A stretch of 64,000 nucleotides of DNA from Bacillota bacterium (GCA_023419605.1 JAEZXR010000032.1:22499-86498), one strand, 5' to 3'; shown: positions 51,193 to 59,585, counted from the first letter of the stretch. Notes: a model not told the origin generated them from the letters alone. Numbers and translations: made by a program.

Positions 51193-51809
51193 TACCGCAA
51201 TGGACGAATAAACATCTGTGTCCAGTAGCACACTCCGTTTTTGTTTTTTGCCAGGCCTACACCGATTTCCGAGAAGGAACTGCTTAAGATATTGTTTCTA
51301 TGTCCGGTGGAGTTCATCCAGGCATTCATTACTTCCTGCGGTGTCTGCTGGCCATAGGCAATGTTTTCACCGGCGGAAGTGTACCTGATGCCGAAAGACT
51401 CCATCATGGCGAAGGGTGACCCGTAGGTCGGTGAAGTATGAGAGAAATAGTTTTTGTTAATCATATCCTGTGATTTATAGCGAGCAACTCGTGACAGTTC
51501 CCAGTTTGCTTTCAAAGCCGGCAATCCCCTTTTACTGCGCTCCACGTTTACAAGACGAATAACTTCATTTTCCTGTGCTTTAACAGCATCCATACTGGGG
51601 ACTGTTATTTTTTGTCCGGGATAAATCAGCGCCGGGTTTGTAATTTTAGGATTGGCAGCTCGAAGTTCACTTAACCCGACCTGATACTTCACTGCGATTT
51701 TCCATAGGCTGTCTCCCGGCTGGACTGTATAGGTTACGGATTGGGCAAAGACTTGAACGGAGAACAGTGCTAGAAAAATTAAAGTAGTTAGTGCAATTTT
51801 CTTTTTCAT
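51192..51809 (-). CDS. Secreted LysM-CAP domain protein
   Basis: The 205-residue precursor has a signal peptide (KKKIALTTLIFLALFSVQVFA), one LysM repeat (about 25-70, with YTVQPGDSLWKIAVKYQ and YPGQKITVP) that binds peptidoglycan, and a CAP/SCP domain (about 80-205, with NYFSHTSPTYGSPFAMM, AGENIAYGQQTPQEVMNAWMNSTGHRNNIL and GVCYWTQMF). The architecture is common in endospore-formers (SafA/YkwD-like). The precise role of bacterial CAP domains is unclear. GGGAGG precedes the start codon. Confidence 0.93.
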   Translation of the reverse strand: MKKKIALTTLIFLALFSVQVFAQSVTYTVQPGDSLWKIAVKYQVGLSELRAANPKITNPALIYPGQKITVPSMDAVKAQENEVIRLVNVERSKRGLPALKANWELSRVARYKSQDMINKNYFSHTSPTYGSPFAMMESFGIRYTSAGENIAYGQQTPQEVMNAWMNSTGHRNNILSSSFSEIGVGLAKNKNGVCYWTQMFIRPLR

Positions 51810-52045
51810 AGTTTTTACAACCTCCCATCTTTATTCTTTGAATCGCGGCGAATATTATAAAGGGTATTTTATGTTAATAATAGAAAACTTTATTATATAG
51901 ACCGCAGAAATGACTTGGCGGGGAATGAATTGCATTTCCTTTATAAATAGACAGACTTTTCAATATTCATAGAGTATATATATTGCGGTAGTACTTCTGC
52001 CAGGTTTTATAAATGAATTCCATAAAAATGAAGAAAGCCATAAAA

Positions 52046-52074
52046 TTGACATTGGATAGAAGGGATTATATAAT
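52046..52074 (+). promoter_or_regulatory. Consensus sigma-A promoter of the DUF350/ATP-grasp operon
   Basis: A perfect TTGACA at 52046-52051 and a perfect TATAAT at 52069-52074 are exactly 17 bp apart, 31 bp before the first gene. The rest of the 51810-52104 gap is AT-rich with no ORF. Confidence 0.9.
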
Positions 52075-52104
52075 GAGTACAATATAAAATAGAGGAGAGG
52101 TTTT

Positions 52105-52497
52105 ATGGAAGGGTTTTTGAATGCAGGTATATATTTTATTGGAACATCCGTAATGGTCCTGATCGCTGTCTTCATATTTGACCTGCTCACCCGCTACAGG
52201 GTTTGGGAGGAGATCAACCGGGGGAATATGGCAGTTTCCTTTGCCGCAGGGGGAATTGCACTGGGTGTGTCCAACATCATGCGGTATGCGATTTCCGCCA
52301 ACGACAGTCTGGCGATGACTGTTTTGTGGGGGGGCATCGGAACCGGGGCTCTCTTGATTGTTTATTTTGCATTTGAAATTTTAACACCAAAGTTGAATGT
52401 TTCGGAGCAAATCGGTAAAGGCAATCAGGCAGTAGGCTTTATTTCTTTCATTTTTTCACTGGCTTTTAGCTTTATTATCGGAGCCAGTATCTCATAA
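52105..52497 (+). CDS. DUF350 (YjfL-like) membrane protein
   Basis: The 130-residue protein has four predicted helices arranged as an internal repeat. The repeat marker is a short polar loop: WEEINRGNMAVSFAAGGIALGVSNIM in the first half and SEQIGKGNQAVGFISFIFSLAFSFII in the second. This matches DUF350. In E. coli the relative YjfL is encoded beside the GspS-like ATP-grasp YjfC, the same association as in this operon. AGAGGAGAGG precedes the ATG. First gene of an eight-gene unit. Confidence 0.88.
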   Translation: MEGFLNAGIYFIGTSVMVLIAVFIFDLLTRYRVWEEINRGNMAVSFAAGGIALGVSNIMRYAISANDSLAMTVLWGGIGTGALLIVYFAFEILTPKLNVSEQIGKGNQAVGFISFIFSLAFSFIIGASIS

Positions 52498-52509
52498 GGA
52501 GGCATTTTT

Positions 52510-52686
52510 ATGATCGCAAAAGACATTAATATTTATTTGGATGCACAATCGTGGCTGGATGAGTCTCCCGATGTTGTACTGAAAGGAACTGTCAACTACA
52601 GGGGAGAAGGCTACATAGAGATCCAGGATGAAAAAGGTTACACGCAGATTTTAAACCTTACCAGGCTTTTTGCTGTGGTATATTGA
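52510..52686 (+). CDS. Small conserved-context protein (58 aa), unknown
   Basis: ATG 52510 is preceded by AAGGAGG overlapping the DUF350 stop. The 58 residues (starting MIAKDINIYLDAQSWLDE) look like a small beta-rich soluble domain (VVLKGTVNYRGEGYIEIQDEKGYTQI). The stop codon overlaps the next start (TTGA), so the genes are translationally coupled. I do not recognise the family. Confidence 0.7.
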   Translation: MIAKDINIYLDAQSWLDESPDVVLKGTVNYRGEGYIEIQDEKGYTQILNLTRLFAVVY

Positions 52687-53333
52687 AGCTATCTATGGCA
52701 AAAAGACTCGAAGATATAGATGTATACGAGCAATATAAAAAATGGAGTAAGACTGCCGGGGTTTTTCGGTGTTTTTTCCGTACCACCAACTTTGTATCGC
52801 TGCAGCATTATCCAGATTTTGAATTGAGTGAACCCTGCGAGAAAAGTGTGTATGAAGAGCAGGTTTTAAAATCTGTGGATCTTCATAGCCCAAAAGGGAC
52901 ACTTTATATTCTGGAATTGCCCGGTGCAGCGGCAATTCGATGTGCTTGCACACTGAATGCGGAACGGCAGCTAAATCCAATTCTTACCTTTAACTGTATT
53001 TTGCATTCTCATGGATTGATTGGCGGAAGGGAGTATATCAGTCATCTGCTTTATTGTGCCGATGCTATTCGGCTAAAGGAAACAGGTTCGTGGGTATTTG
53101 TAGTAGATGCAGATCGGTACAGTGATTTTAACGAGGATGAATTGAAGAACAGTTTTAATAACCAGTATGAAATTACGGAAGAAGATTTACCTTCGGTTGA
53201 AATGCTTCGCGATATGTTGCTGGAGCGGGTTGTATATATTCATCAGGGTAAAGTAAAGGATGATATGGCAGCTTATCTAGGATATCTGGGCGAAAATGGT
53301 TTTTTAGTTCTTATGCAAGAGATCAAATTATAA
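52683..53333 (+). CDS. Unknown soluble protein (216 aa) of the ATP-grasp operon
   Basis: A TTG start overlaps the previous stop (TTGA); an in-frame ATG at 52695 is the alternative. The protein has no membrane helix or signal peptide. It has an N-terminal helical part (MAKRLEDIDVYEQYKKWSK), a mixed alpha/beta middle with several Cys (AIRCACTLNAE, FNCILHSHG, LLYCADA) and an acidic C-terminal half. I do not recognise a domain. Its size and place recall the accessory protein genes that accompany YjfL/YjfC-like modules, but sequence relation was not established. Confidence 0.65.
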   Translation: MKLSMAKRLEDIDVYEQYKKWSKTAGVFRCFFRTTNFVSLQHYPDFELSEPCEKSVYEEQVLKSVDLHSPKGTLYILELPGAAAIRCACTLNAERQLNPILTFNCILHSHGLIGGREYISHLLYCADAIRLKETGSWVFVVDADRYSDFNEDELKNSFNNQYEITEEDLPSVEMLRDMLLERVVYIHQGKVKDDMAAYLGYLGENGFLVLMQEIKL

Positions 53334-53383
53334 ATGTACAGTTATAGGAATAAAGGACTGTCATTTAAATAGCGGTGGTGTTT

Positions 53384-53716
53384 ATGGAACGTAGGGGAGA
53401 AAATGAAAACAATTCTTTGCAGGAGGATTCGGTAAATGATCCTGTGGATCAAGTGAAAAAGCTTGCAGGTAAAAACCGAGCAGCTGCACTTGGCTTGGCT
53501 GTTTTTCTAGCGCTGAGTACTTCACTGACGGGGTGTAGGGTGCATAATGAAGAAGAGGAAGAGGATGACTCCTATTACTATGGAGGTGGGGGAGGCGGCG
53601 GCTATTATTACAGGGGTGGCGGGTCCTTTATCCATGGCTCCTGGGCCAAACCGACGACTTCAACAGGTGATAAAATCGGATACTCTTCGCCGCGGGGCGG
53701 CAGTATTGGAGGATAG
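53384..53716 (+). CDS. Gly/Tyr-rich lipoprotein with C-terminal Gly-Gly
   Basis: The 110-residue protein has an unusual 32-residue hydrophilic N-terminus before a hydrophobic core (AAALGLAVFLALSTSLTGC) with a perfect lipobox LTGC (Cys51). After the Cys come an acidic stretch (EEEEEDD), runs of Tyr and Gly (YYYGGGGGGG), and a tail ending RGGSIGG. E. coli YgiB and YjfM are also Gly/Ser-rich lipoproteins encoded next to GspS-like ATP-grasp proteins, and the ATP-grasp gene follows here after 13 bp. The GG end could be the acceptor of a ligase. ATG 53384 and GTG 53375 are both possible starts. Confidence 0.75.
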   Translation: MERRGENENNSLQEDSVNDPVDQVKKLAGKNRAAALGLAVFLALSTSLTGCRVHNEEEEEDDSYYYGGGGGGGYYYRGGGSFIHGSWAKPTTSTGDKIGYSSPRGGSIGG

Positions 53717-53729
53717 GTGAGAGAAGAAC

Positions 53730-56198
53730 GTGCAGAATAAACAAAGGGCTTTGACAGACAAAGCCCTATTTGAATACTATCTGGTCAGTTCTGCCAGAGA
53801 AGAAAGCATCTGCTCCAGATTTCCCTATTATATTGATTCTGCTGTCTACCATAAGATGGTTATGTCTGCAGAGGTGCTGGATCCATTGGTGCGACGCATT
53901 ATCGGGGAAATCGTTTGTAATGGAAATCATAGTTTCTTTCAATATGGACAATTTCCTCTTCAACAGCATATTATTTCCCATACAATGCCTTTGCTGCCTT
54001 TCTTTTGGGTCCGGTATGATGCCTTTCAAAGAGAAAATGGGGGAATCTTTTTCAGCGAATTCAACTACGATAAACCCTGTGCCCAGAGAGAAACCCTTAT
54101 GTCAGCAACGGGTGTACCGGATGACTGGCCCTCCAAGGAGTTTGCGGCAAAATTTCAAAATGGAATAAAACAACTATGGGAAGATCACAAGACACATGAA
54201 GGGCTTCCGACGGTTGTATTACTGGTGGATCCAGCCCATTATGAGGAGGTCCATCTAGGTTTTTTGTATAGAGATTTACTGAAGCCGATAGGATATGATG
54301 TTGTTAGTGCAGGGGGCAGTAACCTTGTTATCGAGAATGATAAAGTAATGGTTTTTGGAAAACAGGTGGATATATTGCTCCGGCAGTATCCCACGGAATT
54401 TCTTCAGGAAATTCCGTGTGCAGTAGAAATTCTTCGTTTGTTTAATGAAGGGAAAGTACTCCTGCTGAATGACCCGAGGGCAATTTTCGGACAGACCAAG
54501 AGCTTATTCGCCTATCTATGGCAGTTGGTCGAAGAAAGCAGGGATTACCTCTCGGAAAAGGAGAGGCAAGTGATTAAAGACACCATACCCTATACAAAGA
54601 TTTATGAGGAAATGGATATCGGGGAATTGCAGGTGCATAAGGATCGATATGTCGTTAAAGCCGCCTATGGGCGGTATAGTGAAGAGGTCTATATTGGAAA
54701 TATGTACAGTATGGAAGAATGGCAGGAGGTTCTTGCATATGTTGAGCAAAGTGAAAGACTGCATATCGTTCAGGAGTTTTGCCCCATCCGCAGGGAGCGT
54801 GTGAAGCGTTTTAACGGAACTGCCTACCAGGATGAAAATGCTTTCGGCAACTTTGGTATTTATCTTGTAAATGGAGAGTATGCCGGTGTCAGTGTCCGGT
54901 GGAGTACGGATTATCTATCTCATGATGAAACTGTTTGGACCAGCGGAATTGGCATAAGGAAAAGAAAGCTTCATATTTTTTCTCCTACGGATATAGATTA
55001 CCGCAAAGCTTGGAGAAATATAAATGAAAAAGCAGCGTTTGAATTTGGCTTTACCGGTGGATATACAGGATCGAAAAAATCCTTTGCGCTCCAATCCATA
55101 CTGCTGGAGCAAGAAACCTTTGAGGAGTTACGATATGCTACCGAAGCCATGGGTAGTATCCTGGAGAGAACGGTTGCGTTCGTGCAGGAGAATTATCCGT
55201 TGTTTTGTCCGGTTCTGGGAATCGAAGACAGTTTGGCAGAACTGGTTTCGAAGAAGGAGGCCCAAAGCCTGGCTTTCATCGGACGTTTCGACTGGGTTAT
55301 GGATGCACAGGGTGCGTTGAAGTTATTGGAGTTTAACGCCGAGACTCCGGCAGGTCTGATGGAAGGCCTCATTCTTGCAGATCTGATTCGCCAGGAGCTT
55401 CACCTGCCTTATAAAAACCCCAATGATGCCTTCGACGACAGAATAATGGCTTCCTTTAACCATATAGTCGACCGATATGCAGTACATCGATCCATTCAAA
55501 ACATTGGATTTGTTTCAACTGCTTATTATGAAGATTGGTATAATACAACGATTCTGTATGAAAAATTGAAGCATTTGCCCTATAACCTGATACTGGGCGA
55601 AGTGTCAGGGCTGCAGGAGAAAGGTGGCAAGCTTTATTTATACGGTACTCCACTGGATGCAGTGTACCGATATTACCCTTTGGACTGGTTTGATGCTGAT
55701 CCCCAATATTCCGGTGTGATTCAGGCTATGGAGCAGGGTACTCCCAGCATAAACCCGCCTTCGACCTTAATTTCCCAGAGCAAGGCATTTTGGGCGCTGG
55801 TGTGGGACTTGTTGAAAAATGGCTTTTATACTATCACAGAGGCTGAAACGATTCGAAGATATGTGCCGGAAACGGCGTTGTCGCCGAAGAGGATGGAAGG
55901 CCGTGATTTTTGTATCAAGCCGGGATTTGGCAGAGAAGGCCAGCAAGTTGCCTTTAGTTTCGAACAGCCGGATAAACAGCAAAAGTACAGTGATTGCGTA
56001 TTTCAGGAATGGATAGATATCCAACCCATCCAGATGGACGTCTATTCTACCATGGGAAAGAAGCATGAGACCCTTTATCCGGTGATAGGTACCTATGTGA
56101 CGGGGAATCAGTTTGCAGGGATCTATGCCCGGGCAGGGGGGCGAATCACGGATAAGTGGGCGATCTATGTACCTACCTACATAGCAGATGGTGGCTAG
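53730..56198 (+). CDS. Tandem glutathionylspermidine-synthase-like ATP-grasp protein (822 aa)
   Basis: The protein contains two ATP-grasp halves of about 410 residues. Half 1 has SEFN (Glu110, Asn112), VVKAAYGRYSEEV (Lys310) and QEF (Glu349); half 2 has GRFDWVMDAQG, LEFN (Glu534, Asn536), CIKPGFGREGQQV (Lys730) and QEW (Glu760). The matching spacing shows an internal duplication. Both halves end with the G-x-Y/F-AG-x-x-x-R element (NGEYAGVSVR, TGNQFAGIYAR). The family (E. coli YgiC, YjfC, GspS C-domain) makes amide bonds using ATP. No amidase domain is fused, so it is not GspS itself. It also ends in Gly-Gly. GTG start behind AGGTGAG. Confidence 0.88.
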   Translation: MQNKQRALTDKALFEYYLVSSAREESICSRFPYYIDSAVYHKMVMSAEVLDPLVRRIIGEIVCNGNHSFFQYGQFPLQQHIISHTMPLLPFFWVRYDAFQRENGGIFFSEFNYDKPCAQRETLMSATGVPDDWPSKEFAAKFQNGIKQLWEDHKTHEGLPTVVLLVDPAHYEEVHLGFLYRDLLKPIGYDVVSAGGSNLVIENDKVMVFGKQVDILLRQYPTEFLQEIPCAVEILRLFNEGKVLLLNDPRAIFGQTKSLFAYLWQLVEESRDYLSEKERQVIKDTIPYTKIYEEMDIGELQVHKDRYVVKAAYGRYSEEVYIGNMYSMEEWQEVLAYVEQSERLHIVQEFCPIRRERVKRFNGTAYQDENAFGNFGIYLVNGEYAGVSVRWSTDYLSHDETVWTSGIGIRKRKLHIFSPTDIDYRKAWRNINEKAAFEFGFTGGYTGSKKSFALQSILLEQETFEELRYATEAMGSILERTVAFVQENYPLFCPVLGIEDSLAELVSKKEAQSLAFIGRFDWVMDAQGALKLLEFNAETPAGLMEGLILADLIRQELHLPYKNPNDAFDDRIMASFNHIVDRYAVHRSIQNIGFVSTAYYEDWYNTTILYEKLKHLPYNLILGEVSGLQEKGGKLYLYGTPLDAVYRYYPLDWFDADPQYSGVIQAMEQGTPSINPPSTLISQSKAFWALVWDLLKNGFYTITEAETIRRYVPETALSPKRMEGRDFCIKPGFGREGQQVAFSFEQPDKQQKYSDCVFQEWIDIQPIQMDVYSTMGKKHETLYPVIGTYVTGNQFAGIYARAGGRITDKWAIYVPTYIADGG

Positions 56199-56274
56199 GC
56201 TGCCGTGAAAATAAGTGTATAAGTACATTAAGGCTATAGGGTGACCGATATTGTTTTAAACAGGAGTTGGTTGT

Positions 56275-56943
56275 ATGAGCGGTAAAAGAAACTCAAATTT
56301 GAAATTTTCACAAAAAGATGAGGAAGGTCGTAGGCATGCCTATGGAATCGCGATAGCCATCAGCATTGCTATTGTTGCATTAATTGTTTTTGTCAGCGTC
56401 ATGGATGGATCCGGTAAAACCAATTATTATTTGAAAGATGCGCGGGTTTGCGGTGCAAAGGTGGAGGAAAAAAGTGTTAATGACGGGAAATACTATGTAC
56501 GTGTTAGCCTAACCGAAAATGCGCCCGGTCAGTACACTGATATGGACAGCTTATGGGTTGAAGTCAAGGACGACTTTTACAGCAGGCATGTCTTTAATGA
56601 CAGTGTGGGTGTTCTGCTCGGGAATTATGATGTATTTAAAAAGAAACTCGTGGGCTCAGGGCAAAAGTTTGACAAAAGTACCTGGGGAGTGGAAGAGGTT
56701 TATGATACTCTAGAGGTCGCAAAGCAGGAAAATCCTCAAAAGACCTATAAAGCCAAAGCACAGGTAGCCAAAAGGAAAGTGACCCAAAGCGGGGATGCTT
56801 TCTTGGTTTTAGCTGTTGAAGATCGGACCATGACAGTAAAGGTAAGCAAGGAGATGCATGATAAAGCTGAGGTAGGGAAAGAGGTTGAATGTGAATTCGA
56901 GTCTATCGGGGATCTTGTAAAGATTAAACAGGTGATCGGATGA
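56275..56943 (+). CDS. Single-pass membrane protein of unknown function (222 aa)
   Basis: A short basic N-terminus (about 1-22) is followed by one membrane helix (YGIAIAISIAIVALIVFVSV) and an extracytoplasmic region of about 175 residues with two beta-rich halves (YYVRVSLTENAPGQYTDMD; VLAVEDRTMTVKVSKEMHD). The latter part may be an OB-like domain. The stop overlaps the next start as ATGA, so it is coupled to the channel gene. I do not recognise the family. It may be an auxiliary or sensor subunit for the channel or the lipoprotein. Confidence 0.7.
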   Translation: MSGKRNSNLKFSQKDEEGRRHAYGIAIAISIAIVALIVFVSVMDGSGKTNYYLKDARVCGAKVEEKSVNDGKYYVRVSLTENAPGQYTDMDSLWVEVKDDFYSRHVFNDSVGVLLGNYDVFKKKLVGSGQKFDKSTWGVEEVYDTLEVAKQENPQKTYKAKAQVAKRKVTQSGDAFLVLAVEDRTMTVKVSKEMHDKAEVGKEVECEFESIGDLVKIKQVIG

Positions 56944-57782
56944 TAACAAGTAAATACCAAAAGATAAAGTGCATCGTTGATGACATAATCAATAAAGAAG
57001 AAAACGAAGCCAGCAAGCTCTTTGACTATTTTATCGTAACTTTGATTCTTGCCAATGTAGCGGTTATTATTCTGGAGTCATTTGAATGGATTTCAAAAGG
57101 ATATAGCAATTACTTTGGTTATTTTGAAACTTTTTCTGCCATCGTCTTTACCATAGAGTATATACTGCGGATATGGACAGCAGACTTGCGGTTTAAAGGA
57201 AAAAACTGGTTTTATTCAGTTCTGCGGTTTGTGGTTACGCCTATGGCGATCATCGACTTGCTGGCAATTGCTCCCTTTTTGCTTCCTATGTTTTTTAACA
57301 GTGATTTGCTATTTATTCGGATTCTACGTCTTATAACGAGAATTTTGAGGGTCTTTAAACTGAATCGGTATACAAAGGCAATGAAGCTGATAGGGAAAGT
57401 GGTTCGGGATAAAAAGGATGAACTGCTGGTAACGGTTTTTATAACCTTTATACTGCTTTTAGTAGCTTCAGCATTGATGTTCAATATTGAGCATGAGGTT
57501 CATGGGGATGCTTTTCCGAATATCGCTGCAGCATTCTGGTGGGCTGTAGCTACCTTAACCACTATTGGATACGGAGATGTTTACCCAGTGACTGGTTTAG
57601 GGAAGTTTCTAAGTGCTGTGATCGCAATGCTCGGTATTGGATTGGTGGCTTTGCCCACAGGAATTATCAGCTCCAGTTTTATGGAGGAGTTAGGTAAGCA
57701 GTCCGGGAATGAGGAGCAAGAAAAGAGAGAGAGCGAAGGGTTCACTTATTGTCCCCATTGTGGAAAAAAACTAAAGGAATAG
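56940..57782 (+). CDS. Six-helix voltage-gated-type K+ channel
   Basis: The 280-residue protein has six membrane helices. S4 carries the voltage-sensor Arg ladder (RILRLITRILRVFKLNR), and the pore loop has the K+ selectivity filter TLTTIGYGDVYPV. The S6 helix and a short cytoplasmic tail end with CPHCGKKLKE, a single CxxC knuckle that could form a zinc site between subunits. Length and layout resemble bacterial Kv/KvAP-type channels. It overlaps the upstream membrane protein gene by 4 bp, suggesting a complex. Confidence 0.92.
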   Translation: MITSKYQKIKCIVDDIINKEENEASKLFDYFIVTLILANVAVIILESFEWISKGYSNYFGYFETFSAIVFTIEYILRIWTADLRFKGKNWFYSVLRFVVTPMAIIDLLAIAPFLLPMFFNSDLLFIRILRLITRILRVFKLNRYTKAMKLIGKVVRDKKDELLVTVFITFILLLVASALMFNIEHEVHGDAFPNIAAAFWWAVATLTTIGYGDVYPVTGLGKFLSAVIAMLGIGLVALPTGIISSSFMEELGKQSGNEEQEKRESEGFTYCPHCGKKLKE

Positions 57783-57843
57783 GAATAGATTGGACTTTTA
57801 AAGGCAAAAGATTTGAAAACATATGTGAAAGGCTGGAAAACCA

Positions 57844-58260
57844 ATGAAGAGTTATAGAAAAGAATTATGGATCGAAACACAACAAAGGCGGGAATATGTC
57901 AACATCACACCTACGATTGAGAAGTGCCTCCAGGAAAGTGGGATTAAAGAAGGACTGCTGCTGTGCAATGCCATGCATATCACTGCCAGCGTATTTATTA
58001 ATGATGATGAGAGCGGACTGCATGGAGATTTCGAAAAATGGCTGGAAAAGTTAGCTCCGGAAAAACCTTATGGACAGTATGCGCACAATGGCTATGAGGA
58101 TAATGCCGATGCGCACTTGAAACGCCAGGTTATGGGAAGAGAGGTCGTTGTGGCCGTGACCAATGGAAAACTGGATTTCGGTCCCTGGGAACAAATATTT
58201 TATGGGGAGTTTGACGGTAAAAGGAAAAAGCGGGTTCTGGTTAAAATTATCGGAGAATAA
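57844..58260 (+). CDS. yjbQ: YjbQ / UPF0047 family protein
   Basis: The 138-residue protein has the family signature: HITASVFINDDESGLHGDFEKWLEKLAP, then NADAHLKRQVMGREVVVAVTNGKLDFGPWEQIFYGEFDGKRKKRVLVKIIGE. Members show weak thiamine-phosphate synthase activity; the real role is unclear. The C-terminal His/Glu/Asp set forms a metal-binding pocket. It follows the channel gene by 61 bp and may be the last gene of the operon; a terminator follows. Confidence 0.92.
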   Translation: MKSYRKELWIETQQRREYVNITPTIEKCLQESGIKEGLLLCNAMHITASVFINDDESGLHGDFEKWLEKLAPEKPYGQYAHNGYEDNADAHLKRQVMGREVVVAVTNGKLDFGPWEQIFYGEFDGKRKKRVLVKIIGE

Positions 58261-58294
58261 GCTTTCATAAAAACTATAAAAAAACTGTTTACAG

Positions 58295-58334
58295 GAGCAG
58301 CATTCCACAAAAGGCATGCTGCTCAATTTTGTTT
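58295..58334 (+). terminator. Terminator after yjbQ
   Basis: GAGCAGCAT at 58295-58303 pairs with ATGCTGCTC at 58316-58324, followed by AATTTTGTTTT. Confidence 0.8.
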
Positions 58335-58421
58335 TAAATATATACTTTAAAAATGTTATTTGCTATAATTTATATAAATTTTCCAATCCGTTTTATACTA
58401 TAGAGATAAGTGGTGATGAAT

Positions 58422-59585
58422 ATGAGATTTTCAGAAAGAATGGATGGATTGGCTTCGGCTATTTTCTCCCAGTTGGAAAATAAGAGGAATGCATTAATTG
58501 ATTCCGGAAGGGAAGCGATTAATTTCAGTATTGGCACACCGGATACTCCTCCAGCCTCTCATCTGATGCAGGTGCTTCAAGAGGAGGCCGGATGTGCGGA
58601 AAACTATCGGTATGCAGTAAAAGACATGCCGGAACTGATAGAAGCAGTGATGGGATGGTATCGGAGGCGATTTGAGGTAGAATTGGCTCCGGATGAGATT
58701 TTAGGGCTAATGGGGTCCCAGGATGGTCTGGCCCATATCTCCCTTACCTTGGTTGACCCCGGTGATCATGTTCTGGTACCGGATCCGGGTTATCCCATAT
58801 TTAATGTCGGACCTTCCATTGCCTGTGCCAGTGTATATAAAATGCCTCTTTTGCAAGGGAAGGGATTTCTCATTGACCTGGATGCGATTCCAGCCACGGT
58901 AGCCCATAATGCAAAACTTATGATTGTTTCATATCCGAATAATCCGGTTACAGCCATTGCACCTCCGGAGTTTTATGAAAAGTTGGTTTGGTTCGCTAAA
59001 AAATACGATATTGTGGTTGTTCACGATAATGCCTACTGTGAACTGATGTTTGACGGAAGAAAAGGGATGAGCTTTCTCAGCTTTCCCGGTGCAAAAGACG
59101 TAGGTGTCGAGTTCAATTCATTGTCCAAGTCACATAATATACCTGGATGCAGGCTTTCCTTTGCCCTAGGGAACAGAAAAGTTATCGAGCAGCTCCGGAA
59201 TCTAAAATCCCATTTGGACTATGGTATATTTCTTCCCTTTCAGAAGCTGGGAATTGCAGCATTAACAGGATCTCAGGAATCGGTACGAAAAACTGTGGAA
59301 ACCTATCAAAAAAGAAGAAATCTTTTGGTGGAAGGTCTTGCGGAAATCGGCTGGGTAATGGACAAGCCCCCTGCAACCATGTTTGTATGGGCACCCATAC
59401 CCTCAAAGTATAAGACATCCGTAGAGTTTACCTTTGACCTGCTCGAAAAGACGGGAATTATCGTAGTTCCAGGAAGCAGCTTTGGAGAAATGGGAGAAGG
59501 GTATGTCAGGCTGGCGCTGGTACAGCCGGAAGAAAAAATAATAAAGGCTATTGAGCTTATACGCGCTAGCGGTATACTATCATAA
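58422..59585 (+). CDS. Class I/II PLP-dependent aminotransferase (DapL/AlaT-like)
   Basis: The 387-residue protein has fold-type I aminotransferase marks: INFSIGTPDTPP, GSQDGLAHISLTLVDPGDHVLVPDPGYPIF, SYPNNPVTA, VHDNAYCELMFDG, and SKSHNIPGCRLSFALG with the PLP-binding Lys, ending in VPGSSFGEMGEGYVRLAL. Overall it resembles LL-diaminopimelate/alanine aminotransferases. The start is ATG 58422 or 58416; no strong ribosome site separates them. The next gene follows after 36 bp and may be cotranscribed. Confidence 0.88.
   Translation: MRFSERMDGLASAIFSQLENKRNALIDSGREAINFSIGTPDTPPASHLMQVLQEEAGCAENYRYAVKDMPELIEAVMGWYRRRFEVELAPDEILGLMGSQDGLAHISLTLVDPGDHVLVPDPGYPIFNVGPSIACASVYKMPLLQGKGFLIDLDAIPATVAHNAKLMIVSYPNNPVTAIAPPEFYEKLVWFAKKYDIVVVHDNAYCELMFDGRKGMSFLSFPGAKDVGVEFNSLSKSHNIPGCRLSFALGNRKVIEQLRNLKSHLDYGIFLPFQKLGIAALTGSQESVRKTVETYQKRRNLLVEGLAEIGWVMDKPPATMFVWAPIPSKYKTSVEFTFDLLEKTGIIVVPGSSFGEMGEGYVRLALVQPEEKIIKAIELIRASGILS

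Noticed and set aside
53730..56198. Calling the ATP-grasp protein a true glutathionylspermidine synthase
   Set aside because: There is no amidase domain, the protein is a tandem duplication, and clostridial glutathionylspermidine metabolism is not supported by neighbours.
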